Source of the DNA: Bacillota bacterium
GTDB lineage: Bacteria; Bacillota; Clostridia; Lachnospirales; Lachnospiraceae
DNA length: 58,006 nt
NCBI GenBank assembly: GCA_023393095.1
Contig: JAEWMT010000012.1
Location: 1 to 58,006 of the forward strand
Direction of reading: 5' to 3'
Both the position numbers and the translations under genes were made by a program. Below, piece after piece: positions 44,219-53,725 of this stretch. The notes under the pieces are model-generated. The model was not told the DNA's origin. It ran no database searches and worked only from the letters and a program-made list of their open reading frames with translations. The number at the start of each line of letters is the position of its first letter. Within the stretch, counting starts at the first letter, position 1.

Positions 44219-45610
44219 ATGAAGAAGACAGCAGCATTTTTAAGCCTTGGATGTAAAGTGAATTCCTATGAGACCGAGGCAATGCGTGGGATGTTTGAGA
44301 CAGCGGGATATGAAATAGTGGATTTTAAAGATATTGCTGATGTATATGTCGTAAATACCTGTACAGTTACCAATATCGCTGACCGTAAATCACGTCAGAT
44401 GCTGCACCAGGCAAAAAAAAGAAATCCAAAGGCAATCATAGCGGCAGTGGGATGCTATGTTCAGGCATCACAAGAGGTTCTTCTTGAGGATCATGCAGTG
44501 GATCTTGTGATAGGAAATAACAAAAAATCAGATATTGTTAAGATGGTAGAAGATTGCAGATCAGCTGATAATAAAAAAGAACTTGTGATAAATATTAACG
44601 AGGAAAAGTATTACGAAGAGCTAAATATTAATACAACAATGGAGAAAACCAGAGCCTTTATTAAAATACAGGATGGCTGTAATCGTTTTTGTTCCTACTG
44701 CATCATTCCTTATGTTAGGGGTAGGGTAAGAAGCAGAAAGGAAGAAGAAATTCTCGAAGAAGTAAGGAGTCTCGCAGATAAGGGTTATAAGGAGATTGTA
44801 TTAACTGGAATACACATTTCTTCTTACGGAACTGATTTTATTAGCAGACAGACAAAAGAGAGCCATTCGGAAGAGCTCCCAATGGATAATCAATCGAGTC
44901 TGGATGAAAGTATGCCACAGATTACTCTTCTCGCAGATTTAATCACCAAGATTGGTAAGATAAAAGGGATCGAACGGATTAGGCTGGGATCTCTGGAACC
45001 TAGAATTATTACGAAGGAATTTCTTGAAGTAATCGTTAAAGTAAAACAGTTCTGCCCTCATTTTCATCTATCCCTGCAAAGCGGCAGTGATGAGGTTCTC
45101 AAGAGGATGAACCGTAAATATAATACGGAAGAATACTATGAACGAGTTTTAATGATTAAGAATTCATTTGAACTTCCCTCTTTCACTACGGATATTATTG
45201 TGGGATTTCCAGGAGAGACGACAGAGGAGTTTCATGAGACCCTTAGCTTTGTTAAAAAGGTGGGCTTCTCCCATATTCATGTATTCAAATACTCAAAGCG
45301 TGCGGGAACAAAAGCGGCAGAGATGTCTGATCAGATAGCGGAAGAGATAAAAACCATAAGAAGCAATGAGCTAATACATCTATCAGGAAAGATGGCAAAG
45401 GAATATAATGCATGTTTTCTGGGTAGAATTGAGAAAGTACTTTTTGAAGAAGAACTGATCATCCAGGATAAAATTTATCAGGTAGGACATAATGAAAGAT
45501 ACCTTAAATTGGCTGTTCTGTGTGATAAAGATTTGTCAAATCAGATGATGGATGTAACGGTATGTAATAATTTAACAGAAGAAATTCTGCTTTGTGAAAT
45601 AATTCATTGA
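44219..45610 (+). CDS. mtaB: tRNA t6A37 methylthiotransferase MtaB
   Basis: MtaB converts t6A37 to ms2t6A37 in tRNAs reading ANN codons. The 463-residue protein has the UPF0004 domain (FLSLGCKVNSYETEAM, VVNTCTVTNIADRKSRQ, AAVGCYVQ with its three Cys for one cluster), the radical SAM motif DGCNRFCSYCIIPYVRG (CxxxCxxC) and a C-terminal TRAM-like part. The CKVNSYET form separates MtaB from MiaB. I use ATG 44219, eleven bases after AAAGGA; the ATG at 44210 is too close to that site. Confidence 0.94.
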   Translation: MKKTAAFLSLGCKVNSYETEAMRGMFETAGYEIVDFKDIADVYVVNTCTVTNIADRKSRQMLHQAKKRNPKAIIAAVGCYVQASQEVLLEDHAVDLVIGNNKKSDIVKMVEDCRSADNKKELVININEEKYYEELNINTTMEKTRAFIKIQDGCNRFCSYCIIPYVRGRVRSRKEEEILEEVRSLADKGYKEIVLTGIHISSYGTDFISRQTKESHSEELPMDNQSSLDESMPQITLLADLITKIGKIKGIERIRLGSLEPRIITKEFLEVIVKVKQFCPHFHLSLQSGSDEVLKRMNRKYNTEEYYERVLMIKNSFELPSFTTDIIVGFPGETTEEFHETLSFVKKVGFSHIHVFKYSKRAGTKAAEMSDQIAEEIKTIRSNELIHLSGKMAKEYNACFLGRIEKVLFEEELIIQDKIYQVGHNERYLKLAVLCDKDLSNQMMDVTVCNNLTEEILLCEIIH

Positions 45611-45709
45611 ATTTTTTACCTAAATATATTAATATATTAATTAATAAATGATCGGTAAGTTCATAAGTCGCTGTGGACATTTAATTTTAATGAAAGAGGA
45701 AGTGATACA

Positions 45710-45985
45710 ATGCAGAATATAAATAATACACAATATTTTAAAGTTCATAAAGATAAAGAGATTATTGTAGGTGATGTTATTCGAACAGTTTACGCGGCTT
45801 TAACTGAGAAGGGATATAATCCGTTAAGTCAGATTGTTGGATATGTAATGTCTGGAGACCCGATCTACATAACAAGTCATAAGGGTGCCAGAAGCCTTAT
45901 TATGAAAGTAGAACGTGATGAGATTGTAGAAGAATTGCTGCGCTTTTATATTGATAAGGATAGTAATTCAGGGATCACTAGATAG
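45710..45985 (+). CDS. IreB family regulatory phosphoprotein (UPF0297)
   Basis: The 91-residue protein matches IreB/YrzL: FKVHKDKEIIVGDVIRTVYA, then ALTEKGYNPLSQIVGYVMSG, DPIYITSHKGARSLI. In Enterococcus IreB is phosphorylated by the kinase IreK and modulates cephalosporin resistance. Both threonines usually discussed lie in the N-terminal segment, here less clearly present. It is the first gene of the conserved ireB-ruvX-DUF1292 set, 15 bases before ruvX. Confidence 0.93.
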   Translation: MQNINNTQYFKVHKDKEIIVGDVIRTVYAALTEKGYNPLSQIVGYVMSGDPIYITSHKGARSLIMKVERDEIVEELLRFYIDKDSNSGITR

Positions 45986-46000
45986 GGACAGGAGATTTGT

Positions 46001-46453
46001 ATGAAGAGAATTATGGGCTTAGATTATGGGTCTGTTACTGTCGGAGTAGCTGTCAGTGATGCATTGTTATTAACTGCACAGGGAGTCGAGGTAATTCACC
46101 GCAAACAGGAGAACAAGTTACGGCAGACTCTGGCAAGGATTGAAGAGCTCATTAAAGAATATGAGATTGAACGGATTGTTGTAGGTTATCCGAAGCATTT
46201 AAATAATTCCATTGGAGAACGAGCAATAAAATCTGAGGAATTTGCCGAAAAGCTTAAGATAAGAACTGGGTTAGAGATTATACTTTGGGATGAGCGGCTG
46301 ACTACGGTAGCTGCACATCAGGTATTATCTCAAACCAGAATGAACTATGAGGAAAAGGCAAAAGTAGTTGATAAGCTTGCTGCTGTTTTGATACTGCAGG
46401 GCTATCTTGATAAACTAAGCTTTGAGAAGAAGGAAGAGTCGGATAGTAATTAA
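46001..46453 (+). CDS. ruvX: RuvX/YqgF Holliday junction resolvase-like protein
   Basis: The 150-residue RNase H-fold protein has RIMGLDYGSVTVGVAVSD (first Asp), VVGYPKHLNNSIGERA, and LWDERLTTVAA (second acidic site), all YqgF hallmarks. It is proposed to act on Holliday junctions or in 16S rRNA 5' maturation. AGGAG precedes the start. Position in the ireB-ruvX-DUF1292 operon matches Bacillus yrzL-yrrK-yrzB. Confidence 0.94.
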   Translation: MKRIMGLDYGSVTVGVAVSDALLLTAQGVEVIHRKQENKLRQTLARIEELIKEYEIERIVVGYPKHLNNSIGERAIKSEEFAEKLKIRTGLEIILWDERLTTVAAHQVLSQTRMNYEEKAKVVDKLAAVLILQGYLDKLSFEKKEESDSN

Positions 46454-46549
46454 TTCACTTTTCATAAAATAAATATACCAATCATCATTTACTTACAAAT
46501 ATTGTGCCGATACCCAAACTCGTGGTATTTTGGCAGAATGGAGATTATT

Positions 46550-46816
46550 ATGAGTAATAAGCCGGATGAAATTACGTTTACCACAGATGAAGGTGAAGAG
46601 GTTGTTTTTGAAGTTCTGGAACAAACGCGATTAGGTGGAAACGATTATCTTTTAGTCAGTACATTACAGGATGAGGAAGAACAAGCACTCGTTCTTAAAG
46701 ATATATCAAGAGAAACAGACTCAGAAGCAATATACGATATTGTTGAGGATGACAAGGAACTGGAGCTGGTTGTCGGAATCTTCAAAGAATTATTAGATGA
46801 TATTGAATTAAATTAA
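46550..46816 (+). CDS. yrzB: DUF1292 protein (YrzB family)
   Basis: The 88-residue acidic protein starts MSNKPDEITFTTDEGEEVVF, continuing EVLEQTRLGGNDYLLV, the family core, with an acidic C-terminus. Function is unknown; it almost always follows ruvX. I use ATG 46550 behind TGGAG; an in-frame start at 46502 precedes the expected N-terminus. The 96-base gap to ruvX is larger than usual. Confidence 0.88.
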   Translation: MSNKPDEITFTTDEGEEVVFEVLEQTRLGGNDYLLVSTLQDEEEQALVLKDISRETDSEAIYDIVEDDKELELVVGIFKELLDDIELN

Positions 46817-46878
46817 TTTTAAATGATATTGAATTATATTAAATGCATAGATATGATTAGATGAAAATAGGTGATGAT

Positions 46879-47331
46879 ATGCCTGAAAATCAGGATCAGT
46901 TCAAGAGTCTGCTAAAGCAGAACGGTCTTAAAGTAACCACACAAAGAGTGGCGATTCTTGATGTTTTAAGCAGCAGACCGGGAAAGCATTTGACAGCGGA
47001 GGAGATATATGATTATGTCAAAAAGAAATATTCTGACATCGGAATAGCAACTGTTTACCGGACAATTCAAGTGCTATCAGAATTAGGTCTAATAGATAAA
47101 TTGAATTTGGATGATGGATACGTAAGGTATGAGATATGCAAGAAGAGCAAAGAAGATACTTTCCAGCACCATCATCATCATTTAATATGTTTGAACTGCG
47201 GTAGTATTTACGCGTTTCAGGATGATCTATTGGATGAATTAGAACATAGGATTATGGATACGATGGGGTTTGAAGTGGTTGATCATGAAGTAAAATTATA
47301 CGGTCATTGCAAAAAATGCAGAGAGAAATAA
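46879..47331 (+). CDS. Fur family metalloregulator
   Basis: The 150-residue protein has a winged helix (NGLKVTTQRVAILDVLSSRP, HLTAEEIYDYV, GIATVYRTIQVLSELGLI) and a metal-binding half with QHHHHHLICLNCG and a C-terminal CKKC, which give the structural zinc site. Fur, Zur and PerR cannot be separated safely by motif; the HHHHH and CxxC are common to all. The start at 46879 has a weak AGGTGA site; 46861 is an alternative. It lies inside the otherwise Bacillus-like yrz cluster, where it is not present in Bacillus, and may regulate itself. Confidence 0.9.
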   Translation: MPENQDQFKSLLKQNGLKVTTQRVAILDVLSSRPGKHLTAEEIYDYVKKKYSDIGIATVYRTIQVLSELGLIDKLNLDDGYVRYEICKKSKEDTFQHHHHHLICLNCGSIYAFQDDLLDELEHRIMDTMGFEVVDHEVKLYGHCKKCREK

Positions 47332-47507
47332 TCTATTGAGTCTTATTAGCAGCAAATGAATATAGTGTGCCAATGAAATGGATAGAATACGGATAAATCT
47401 GTTCTTTTCCTTATTAGCTTACTGGTTCATATTGTGTAATTTATCATATCGAATGCACTTAGTTAATGGATAAAATTAATACATAAAACCATTGGAGGTG
47501 CAATTAT

Positions 47508-49226
47508 TTGAAAGAAAGAATAATAACAAGGGCAGCAGACCCGAAAGTAACTGCAAAAAACAATAAATTAAATGATTTTAATGGTGTAAAGATAATCCCC
47601 CTTGGCGGGTTGGAACAGATTGGTATGAACATAACGGCAATTGAATATGAGGAAAGCATTATAGTAATTGACTGCGGTTTATCATTTCCTGCGGATGAAA
47701 TGCTTGGAATTGATCTTGTAATACCTGACGTTACTTATCTGAAAGAAAATATTGACAAGGTGAAGGGCTTTGTTATTACCCATGGACATGAGGATCATAT
47801 CGGTTCGCTGCCATACGTATTGAAAGAAGTTAATGTACCGATCTATGCAACCAAGCTAACGACTGCTATTATAGAAAACAAACTTAAGGAACATAATTTG
47901 TTAAAAAGTACCAAGCGCAAAGTAATCAAATATGGACAATCCATTAATCTTGGATGCTTTCGAATTGAATTTATCAGGACAAACCATAGTATTGCAGATT
48001 CTTCGGCACTTGCTATTTTTACACCGGCAGGTATTATATTCCATACAGGTGACTTTAAAGTGGATTACACCCCTGTTTTTGGGCAACCAATTGACCTTCA
48101 GAGAATTGGTGAAATAGGTAAGAAGGGTGTACTTGCATTATTATGTGATAGTACCAATGTGGAGCGACCTGGTTATACCATGTCGGAAAGTACGGTTGGT
48201 AAGACCTTTGATAACATCTTTGCAGATTATGCAAAGCAGAGAATAATCGTAGCAACCTTTGCATCTAATGTAGACAGGGTACAGCAGATTATTAATTCGG
48301 CAACCAAATACGGCAGGAAAATAGTCATTGAGGGACGGAGCATGGTAAATATTATTACTACTGCAACGGAACTTGGATATATTAAAATGGCAGACAATAT
48401 GTTGATTGATATAGAACAAATGAAGAATTATTCGGATGAACAGCTAGTGCTTATTACGACTGGAAGTCAGGGAGAATCGATGGCAGCGTTACCTCGAATG
48501 GCAGCATCCATTCATAAGAAGGTTACTATTAAGCCGGGAGATGTTGTGATCTTAAGCTCAACTCCGATTCCAGGCAACGAGAAAGCCGTATCCAAGGTAA
48601 TTAATGATCTTTCCATGAAGGGCGCGAAGGTGATTTATCAGGATACCCATGTATCAGGTCATGCCTGCCAGGAAGAAATCAAATTAATCTATACCCTGAC
48701 AAAACCGAAATATGCTGTACCGATGCATGGTGAGTACAGGCATTTGATCAGACATGCGGAATTGGCTCAGTCACTCGGCATTCCGAAGGAAAATACATTT
48801 ATCCTTTCCTCTGGTGATGTACTGACCCTATCACAAGAGAAGGCAGCAATAACCGGTGAGGTACAAGCACAGGGTATTCTGGTTGATGGACTTGGTGTTG
48901 GTGATGTTGGTAATATCGTTCTTCGTGACAGGCAACTACTTTCAGAAAACGGTTTGATCATAGTTGTTATTTCACTCGAAAAGTACAGTAATCAAGTGCT
49001 TTCGGGACCGGATATCGTATCACGTGGCTTTGTCTATGTAAGGGAATCAGAGAATCTTATGGAAGAAGCTCGTGAAATTGTTGAGAAAGCGTTGGATAAA
49101 TGTCTGAGTAAGAATAATGCTGACTGGGGAAAGATGAAAACAGAAATCAAGGATTCCCTCAGCGATTACATCTGGAAGAAGACCAAGAGAAATCCGATGA
49201 TACTGCCGATTATTATGGAAGTGTAA
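47508..49226 (+). CDS. rnj: Ribonuclease J
   Basis: The 572-residue protein is an MBL/beta-CASP RNase with GGLEQIGMNITAIEYEE, the metal site THGHEDHIGSLPYVLK, NHSIADSSALAIFTPAG, HTGDFKVDYTP, and the beta-CASP motif VHVSGHACQEE-like (DTHVSGHACQEEIKLI). It degrades and matures RNA from the 5' end. The start is TTG at 47508, fixed by GGAGGTG seven bases upstream. The C-terminal domain is present and ends at LPIIMEV, as in short Clostridial forms. Confidence 0.94.
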   Translation: MKERIITRAADPKVTAKNNKLNDFNGVKIIPLGGLEQIGMNITAIEYEESIIVIDCGLSFPADEMLGIDLVIPDVTYLKENIDKVKGFVITHGHEDHIGSLPYVLKEVNVPIYATKLTTAIIENKLKEHNLLKSTKRKVIKYGQSINLGCFRIEFIRTNHSIADSSALAIFTPAGIIFHTGDFKVDYTPVFGQPIDLQRIGEIGKKGVLALLCDSTNVERPGYTMSESTVGKTFDNIFADYAKQRIIVATFASNVDRVQQIINSATKYGRKIVIEGRSMVNIITTATELGYIKMADNMLIDIEQMKNYSDEQLVLITTGSQGESMAALPRMAASIHKKVTIKPGDVVILSSTPIPGNEKAVSKVINDLSMKGAKVIYQDTHVSGHACQEEIKLIYTLTKPKYAVPMHGEYRHLIRHAELAQSLGIPKENTFILSSGDVLTLSQEKAAITGEVQAQGILVDGLGVGDVGNIVLRDRQLLSENGLIIVVISLEKYSNQVLSGPDIVSRGFVYVRESENLMEEAREIVEKALDKCLSKNNADWGKMKTEIKDSLSDYIWKKTKRNPMILPIIMEV

Positions 49227-49361
49227 GATTGGTGAAACATTAATAAAGGGCGGTATATTGATAATATGAATCGATTTTACTTCCGGTAATAACTATTCAA
49301 CAAAGAATTATTAATGGAGATTACAGGAATTCTTCATAACAATAGAATGAGAGGGCATAGT

Positions 49362-49817
49362 ATGGCATCGAATTCCACATCGGTTAAATTAACATTGAAA
49401 ATAACTAGCTTTGTCTTAAGATTGCTTCTTAATATATTTTTCTATATTGTGTTAATTATTCTGATAATTAGCGCTAGTAAGATGGCATTTGATTTCACTT
49501 ACCAGCTTTATGGCCCGGTTAGGATGGAAGCTGCACCTGGAACGAATGTTAGTTTTACAATACAGAAGGACGAACCGACCATGGATCTTGCAGCCAAGTT
49601 AGAGGGTGGTTTGTTAATTGAGAATAAGTATGCATTTTATTTAAAGACTAAGCTTCAGAAATCAGTAATTTTGCCTGGAACTTATAAACTTAATACCTCA
49701 ATGACTATGGATGAAATCTTAAAAAAGATTACAGATTCTTCTGCATCGACCGATCAGAAGGATGACTCTGATACAGGTAACAGTTCGGATACAACTTCGG
49801 GGACAAACACCCAATAA
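49362..49817 (+). CDS. Short MltG/YceG-like membrane protein without the lytic domain
   Basis: The 151-residue protein has one membrane span (about residues 18-38) and a small domain like the LysM-type part of MltG/YceG (VSFTIQKDEPTMDLAAKLEG, then GLLIENKYAFYLKTKLQKS, LPGTYKLNTSMTMDEILKKI), then a Ser/Thr/Asp-rich tail. The large catalytic part with its Glu is absent, so it cannot be a full MltG (about 350 residues). It stands exactly where Bacillus yrrL (mltG) stands, before trmR, which supports common descent. The ATG at 49362 follows GAGAGGGCAT. Confidence 0.75.
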   Translation: MASNSTSVKLTLKITSFVLRLLLNIFFYIVLIILIISASKMAFDFTYQLYGPVRMEAAPGTNVSFTIQKDEPTMDLAAKLEGGLLIENKYAFYLKTKLQKSVILPGTYKLNTSMTMDEILKKITDSSASTDQKDDSDTGNSSDTTSGTNTQ

Positions 49818-49843
49818 CCTAATATACGAAAGGTTTTTTTATC

Positions 49844-50500
49844 ATGATCGTGGACGAGAGAATTACTGCCTATATCAACTCCTTACAAATAGAGTTGACA
49901 CCGGAGCTTCTAGCATTAGAAAATGAAGCTTTGGAAAATCATGTACCTATTATTAAGAAAGAAACCCAAGGATTATTAAAATTCCTGCTTACAATACAAC
50001 AACCTGAACGTATTCTGGAGGTCGGAACAGCCGTTGGCTTTTCCGCCCTCTTTATGAGTGAATATTCAAAGCCTAACTGTTTGATAACAACAATCGAGAA
50101 GGTGCCGATGCGACTGGTAGTAGCAGAGAAGAATTTATCCAGTGATCGCTTTTTACACAGGGATAAGATTACTCTGCGAAAAGGGGAGGCGCTTGACGAA
50201 TTAAAGAATCTTGTGGGAGAAAGAGCAGGGTTTGATTTTATCTTCTTGGATGCGGCTAAGGCTCAGTATATGAGCTTTTTACCTGAATTAATGAAGCTAA
50301 GTTCAGAAAGAGGCATTCTGGTTACCGATAATGTTTTGCAGGATGGTACGGTTACAAATTCAAGATACAGTATTACAAGAAGGGATCGAACGATACACTC
50401 CAGAATGAGAGAGTATCTATATACCATTACTCATATGGACGAATTGGAGACAGTGATTCTTCCGGTGGGTGACGGAGTGGCTATAAGTTATAGGAAGTAA
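49844..50500 (+). CDS. trmR: tRNA 5-hydroxyuridine methyltransferase TrmR (YrrM, O-methyltransferase)
   Basis: The 218-residue SAM-dependent O-methyltransferase has ILEVGTAVGFSALFMSEYS (motif I), DFIFLDAAKAQYMSFLPE (motif IV with the metal-binding Asp) and LVTDNVLQDG. TrmR of Bacillus turns 5-hydroxyuridine at position 34 of tRNA into 5-methoxyuridine. The assignment rests on the neighbour: a TrhP-like U32 gene, which makes the 5-hydroxyuridine, follows 200 bases on. Without that it would be only a COG4122-type methyltransferase. Confidence 0.88.
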   Translation: MIVDERITAYINSLQIELTPELLALENEALENHVPIIKKETQGLLKFLLTIQQPERILEVGTAVGFSALFMSEYSKPNCLITTIEKVPMRLVVAEKNLSSDRFLHRDKITLRKGEALDELKNLVGERAGFDFIFLDAAKAQYMSFLPELMKLSSERGILVTDNVLQDGTVTNSRYSITRRDRTIHSRMREYLYTITHMDELETVILPVGDGVAISYRK

Positions 50501-50700
50501 TACCACTTTTAATTGATATCTGTGTTATTAGGAAATCATCTAGGATAATACCTGCTGAATTATTACAACAGATTAATGAAATGTTATATTTAATAATATA
50601 GATCATAAAAGAGAGTGAATTTATTTAATCTATTTTACTATTTTATTATAATTATATATGAAGATACTAGTAAACTGAATCGTGATAGGATGTGTAACTT

Positions 50701-51945
50701 ATGATAGAGGGAATAAAGAAACCGGAGCTTTTAATACCGGGAGGTAATTTGGAAACACTGAAAACAGCAGTAATCTATGGAGCGGATGCAGTCTATATAG
50801 GCGGCGATATGTATGGACTTCGTGCAAAGGCAAAGAACTTCTCGATGGAGGATATGAAGGAAGGAATTCATTTTGCCCATAATCATAATAAAAAGGTTTA
50901 TGTAACCGCGAATATTACGGCACACAATCAGGATCTAGCCGGTATCAGACAGTATTTCAGGGAATTAAAAGCATTCGGGGAGGATTGTCCGGATGCCCTT
51001 ATTATTTCTGATCCCGGAGTATTTAGTATCGCTTTGGAGGAAGCGCCTGGAATAGATGTTCATATTAGTACACAAGCAAATAATACGAATTATGAATCTT
51101 ACCGTTTTTGGCATAAGCTGGGAGCAACAAGAGTCGTATCAGCTAGGGAGTTATCGCTGAAGGAACTTGTTGAACTAAGAGCGAATATTCCCGAAACGAT
51201 GGAAATCGAGACCTTTATTCATGGGGCTATGTGCATCGCCTATTCCGGAAGATGCCTTCTAAGTAATTATTTTACAGGAAGGGATGCTAATCTGGGGGCT
51301 TGCACTCATTCCTGCAGATGGAGATATCATATTGTGGAGGAGACACGACCGGGTGAATACCTTCCGCTGGAAGAAAATGAAAGAGGAACTTATATTTTTA
51401 ATTCTAAGGATCTTTGTATGATAGAATATATACCGGAGCTTGTGAAGGCGGGAATTAACAGCTTTAAGGTAGAAGGCAGGATGAAGACTGCCCTTTATGT
51501 AGCAACGGTAGCAAGCACCTACCGCAGGGCGATTGATGATTATTTTGAGGATCCAGCAAAGTATGAGGCGAATAAGGCTTGTTATATGGAGGAAGTCCGC
51601 AAAGGTGTGAACCGCCAATTTACCACAGGATTCTTTTTTCATAAACCAACCCATGAGGAACAGATTTATGATCACAATACTTATGAAAAGGCTTATACGT
51701 ATCTAGGAACCATTTCCGGTAAAAAGGAAGGCCTTTATGAACTGGAACAGAAAAATAAATTTTGTGTTGGAGATACGGTTGAAATCATCAGACCATACAA
51801 GGATATGATAAAAACAACAATAAAAAGAATTACCGATGATCAGGGGAACGATATGGAAAGCTGTCCCCACCCCCAGCAGCGGATTTATGTGGATTTTGGT
51901 ATTGAGCTGGAGGTCTTTGATATGATCAGACGAAAGGAAGAATAG
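50701..51945 (+). CDS. trhP: Peptidase U32 family tRNA 5-hydroxyuridine synthase (TrhP type)
   Basis: The 414-residue U32 protein has LLIPGGNLETLKTAVIYGAD, AVYIGGDMYGLRAKA, the Cys cluster HGAMCIAYSGRCLLSNYF with ACTHSCRW, and NSFKVEGRMKTALYVA. TrhP proteins (Bacillus YrrN/YrrO, E. coli YegQ) hydroxylate U34 of tRNA using prephenate-dependent chemistry. Bacillus has two genes, YrrN and YrrO, after yrrM; here there is one, so it probably does the job alone. No peptidase activity should be assumed. GGAGGGA-like sequence is lacking; the start follows GGATGTGTAACTT. Confidence 0.9.
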   Translation: MIEGIKKPELLIPGGNLETLKTAVIYGADAVYIGGDMYGLRAKAKNFSMEDMKEGIHFAHNHNKKVYVTANITAHNQDLAGIRQYFRELKAFGEDCPDALIISDPGVFSIALEEAPGIDVHISTQANNTNYESYRFWHKLGATRVVSARELSLKELVELRANIPETMEIETFIHGAMCIAYSGRCLLSNYFTGRDANLGACTHSCRWRYHIVEETRPGEYLPLEENERGTYIFNSKDLCMIEYIPELVKAGINSFKVEGRMKTALYVATVASTYRRAIDDYFEDPAKYEANKACYMEEVRKGVNRQFTTGFFFHKPTHEEQIYDHNTYEKAYTYLGTISGKKEGLYELEQKNKFCVGDTVEIIRPYKDMIKTTIKRITDDQGNDMESCPHPQQRIYVDFGIELEVFDMIRRKEE

Positions 51946-52010
51946 AGGAATCAGTGTCTGTAGTATTTGATATTACAGGGGTATCTTCAAAATAACGATA
52001 TATTGAAAAT

Positions 52011-52046
52011 GGTGTGTCAGAATAATTTTTTGACATACCTTTTTTT
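52011..52046 (+). terminator. Terminator after trhP
   Basis: GGTGTGTCA pairs with TGACATACC with a short AT loop, then seven T residues; it closes the ireB-trhP region. Confidence 0.92.
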
Positions 52047-52081
52047 AAGTTAACATAACTAAGCATCTAAATATTCAAAAC

Positions 52082-53350
52082 TCATTCTGATATATAATTA
52101 TTTTTGCTGTTAACTCGGCGGAATTCTAAAGGGGTTATGCCAACAAGCTTTTTAAATATGGAATTAAAATGGTTCTGATAAAGGAACCCAACCTCATATG
52201 CAATATCATACATAGATTTATTTGTATAGATAAGAAGCTTCTTACTCTCATCAATACGTATTTTGTTAATATGATCTGTTAAAGATATTTTTGTTTCTTT
52301 ATTTATAAGACTTGATATATATACAGGACTTAAATTAAAGTATTTCGAGAGCTGGTTTAAAGTGATTTTTTCTGCAAAGTGATTTTTTAGATATTGGATA
52401 ATTTGGTTTACATGCAGAGAGTAATTATCTTTTGCATTTGCTGATACTTCATATGCAAAGTTTTGTATTGTGGTGATCATATGGCTTATGATTTCATCGG
52501 ATGAACTTTGTGTTTCCAGTTTCGTTATAAAATTTTTTAAAATAGGTATCACGCGATTATATAGAGCATTTTCCTGTAATGCGTAAATACAAGAAGAGGA
52601 ACATATTACGATACATTTATTTTTTAATTTACTACAATTGTTTTTTACAGTATCAGTATCTGTGAATAGTTTTATGTATTTATAAACAATTTCATTAATG
52701 CGGTCTGCATTTCCATGGGCTATTTCTTTTTTTATACTTACAAGAAGTTTAAAGTTTACTATATAATCATCATCACTTTCTGTATAAAAATATGTATCTT
52801 CGAATGCACGGTTAATTAATTTTTTGTACATATTTTGATTGTTGTGTATTTCTTGAGAAATCGAAGATAAGCTCACTTTTTCATCATTCCTGCTCACAAA
52901 ATACAGAAGTCGGCCTAAATGGTCAATACGTTTCATAGATGCTATGGTTAAGCTTTCAAAAGTACTGATTAATTGATTTTTTTCGTTTGGAGTCAAGTTT
53001 TTACTTATAAGAAATTGCTTTAATAGCTTTTTGTCAGGTGGATTTATTAAAATAGGTCCGGAAATGACAGCCCCTTTTAATTTATTCTCTACTCCCCTAA
53101 AAACAATATTATAGGCAAAGGAGTTATAGGTATAATAAGTATGGTAAGTATTTGTATTGATATTATTTCTTTCAAACATTTTTTCCAGAAAGTTTAATAT
53201 CTCAATAAAATCCAGATATTTGGCTACCTGAGCAAAATCAATGCCTTTTATGATTACTGGGGATGCAGTGTTATTCGAATTTATATAGAAGGCAGGAACT
53301 CTTGTTGATTCTGTTAACACTTCAATTAATTCAGTAATAGCATTATCCAT
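52082..53350 (-). CDS. AraC family transcriptional regulator
   Basis: The 422-residue protein ends in a two-helix-turn-helix AraC domain (about 315-415): LKNHFAEKITLNQLSKYFNL, SPVYISSLINKET, then NKSMYDIAYEVGFLYQNHFN and KLVGITPLEFRRV. The ~300-residue N-terminal part resembles no named sensor domain I can place; it has no membrane span. The gene is divergent from the secreted hydrolase across 375 bp, so it may control it. Base composition is more AT-rich than its neighbours, which fits acquisition. Confidence 0.9.
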   Translation of the reverse strand: MDNAITELIEVLTESTRVPAFYINSNNTASPVIIKGIDFAQVAKYLDFIEILNFLEKMFERNNINTNTYHTYYTYNSFAYNIVFRGVENKLKGAVISGPILINPPDKKLLKQFLISKNLTPNEKNQLISTFESLTIASMKRIDHLGRLLYFVSRNDEKVSLSSISQEIHNNQNMYKKLINRAFEDTYFYTESDDDYIVNFKLLVSIKKEIAHGNADRINEIVYKYIKLFTDTDTVKNNCSKLKNKCIVICSSSCIYALQENALYNRVIPILKNFITKLETQSSSDEIISHMITTIQNFAYEVSANAKDNYSLHVNQIIQYLKNHFAEKITLNQLSKYFNLSPVYISSLINKETKISLTDHINKIRIDESKKLLIYTNKSMYDIAYEVGFLYQNHFNSIFKKLVGITPLEFRRVNSKNNYISE

Positions 53351-53551
53351 TACAGTTACTCCTTTGTTTTAAATCTTTGTTTAAATCCTTTGTTTTGACT
53401 TTTGCTTTAAAACATAAAATTAGTATTAATATAATATAACTTATCTTTATATTATATCATTACTTTTATATAATAGTGATAATATTTAAATTAATTTTAA
53501 GAAAAATGTAATTTTAAGCTATTTAATGTCGATTTAGATATCTTATATAAA

Positions 53552-53580
53552 TTGACTATATTTATATATGAAGGTAATTA
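53552..53580 (+). promoter_or_regulatory. Possible promoter of the secreted hydrolase gene
   Basis: TTGACT and TAATTA lie 17 bases apart in the 375-bp divergent gap (53351-53725), which is otherwise very AT-rich without a clear hairpin. Confidence 0.35.
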
Positions 53581-53725
53581 AATAGGGGCTAAAAGATGAA
53601 TGCATTCAGACTAGAAAGTTATTATAAGGTTTGAATTACATTACCGGAAGGAGGAGAGCAATTTTTTAAAGGACTGATGTTGATAGTATTAATAGGTATA
53701 TATAATTAAATTTGGAGGGATTAAT

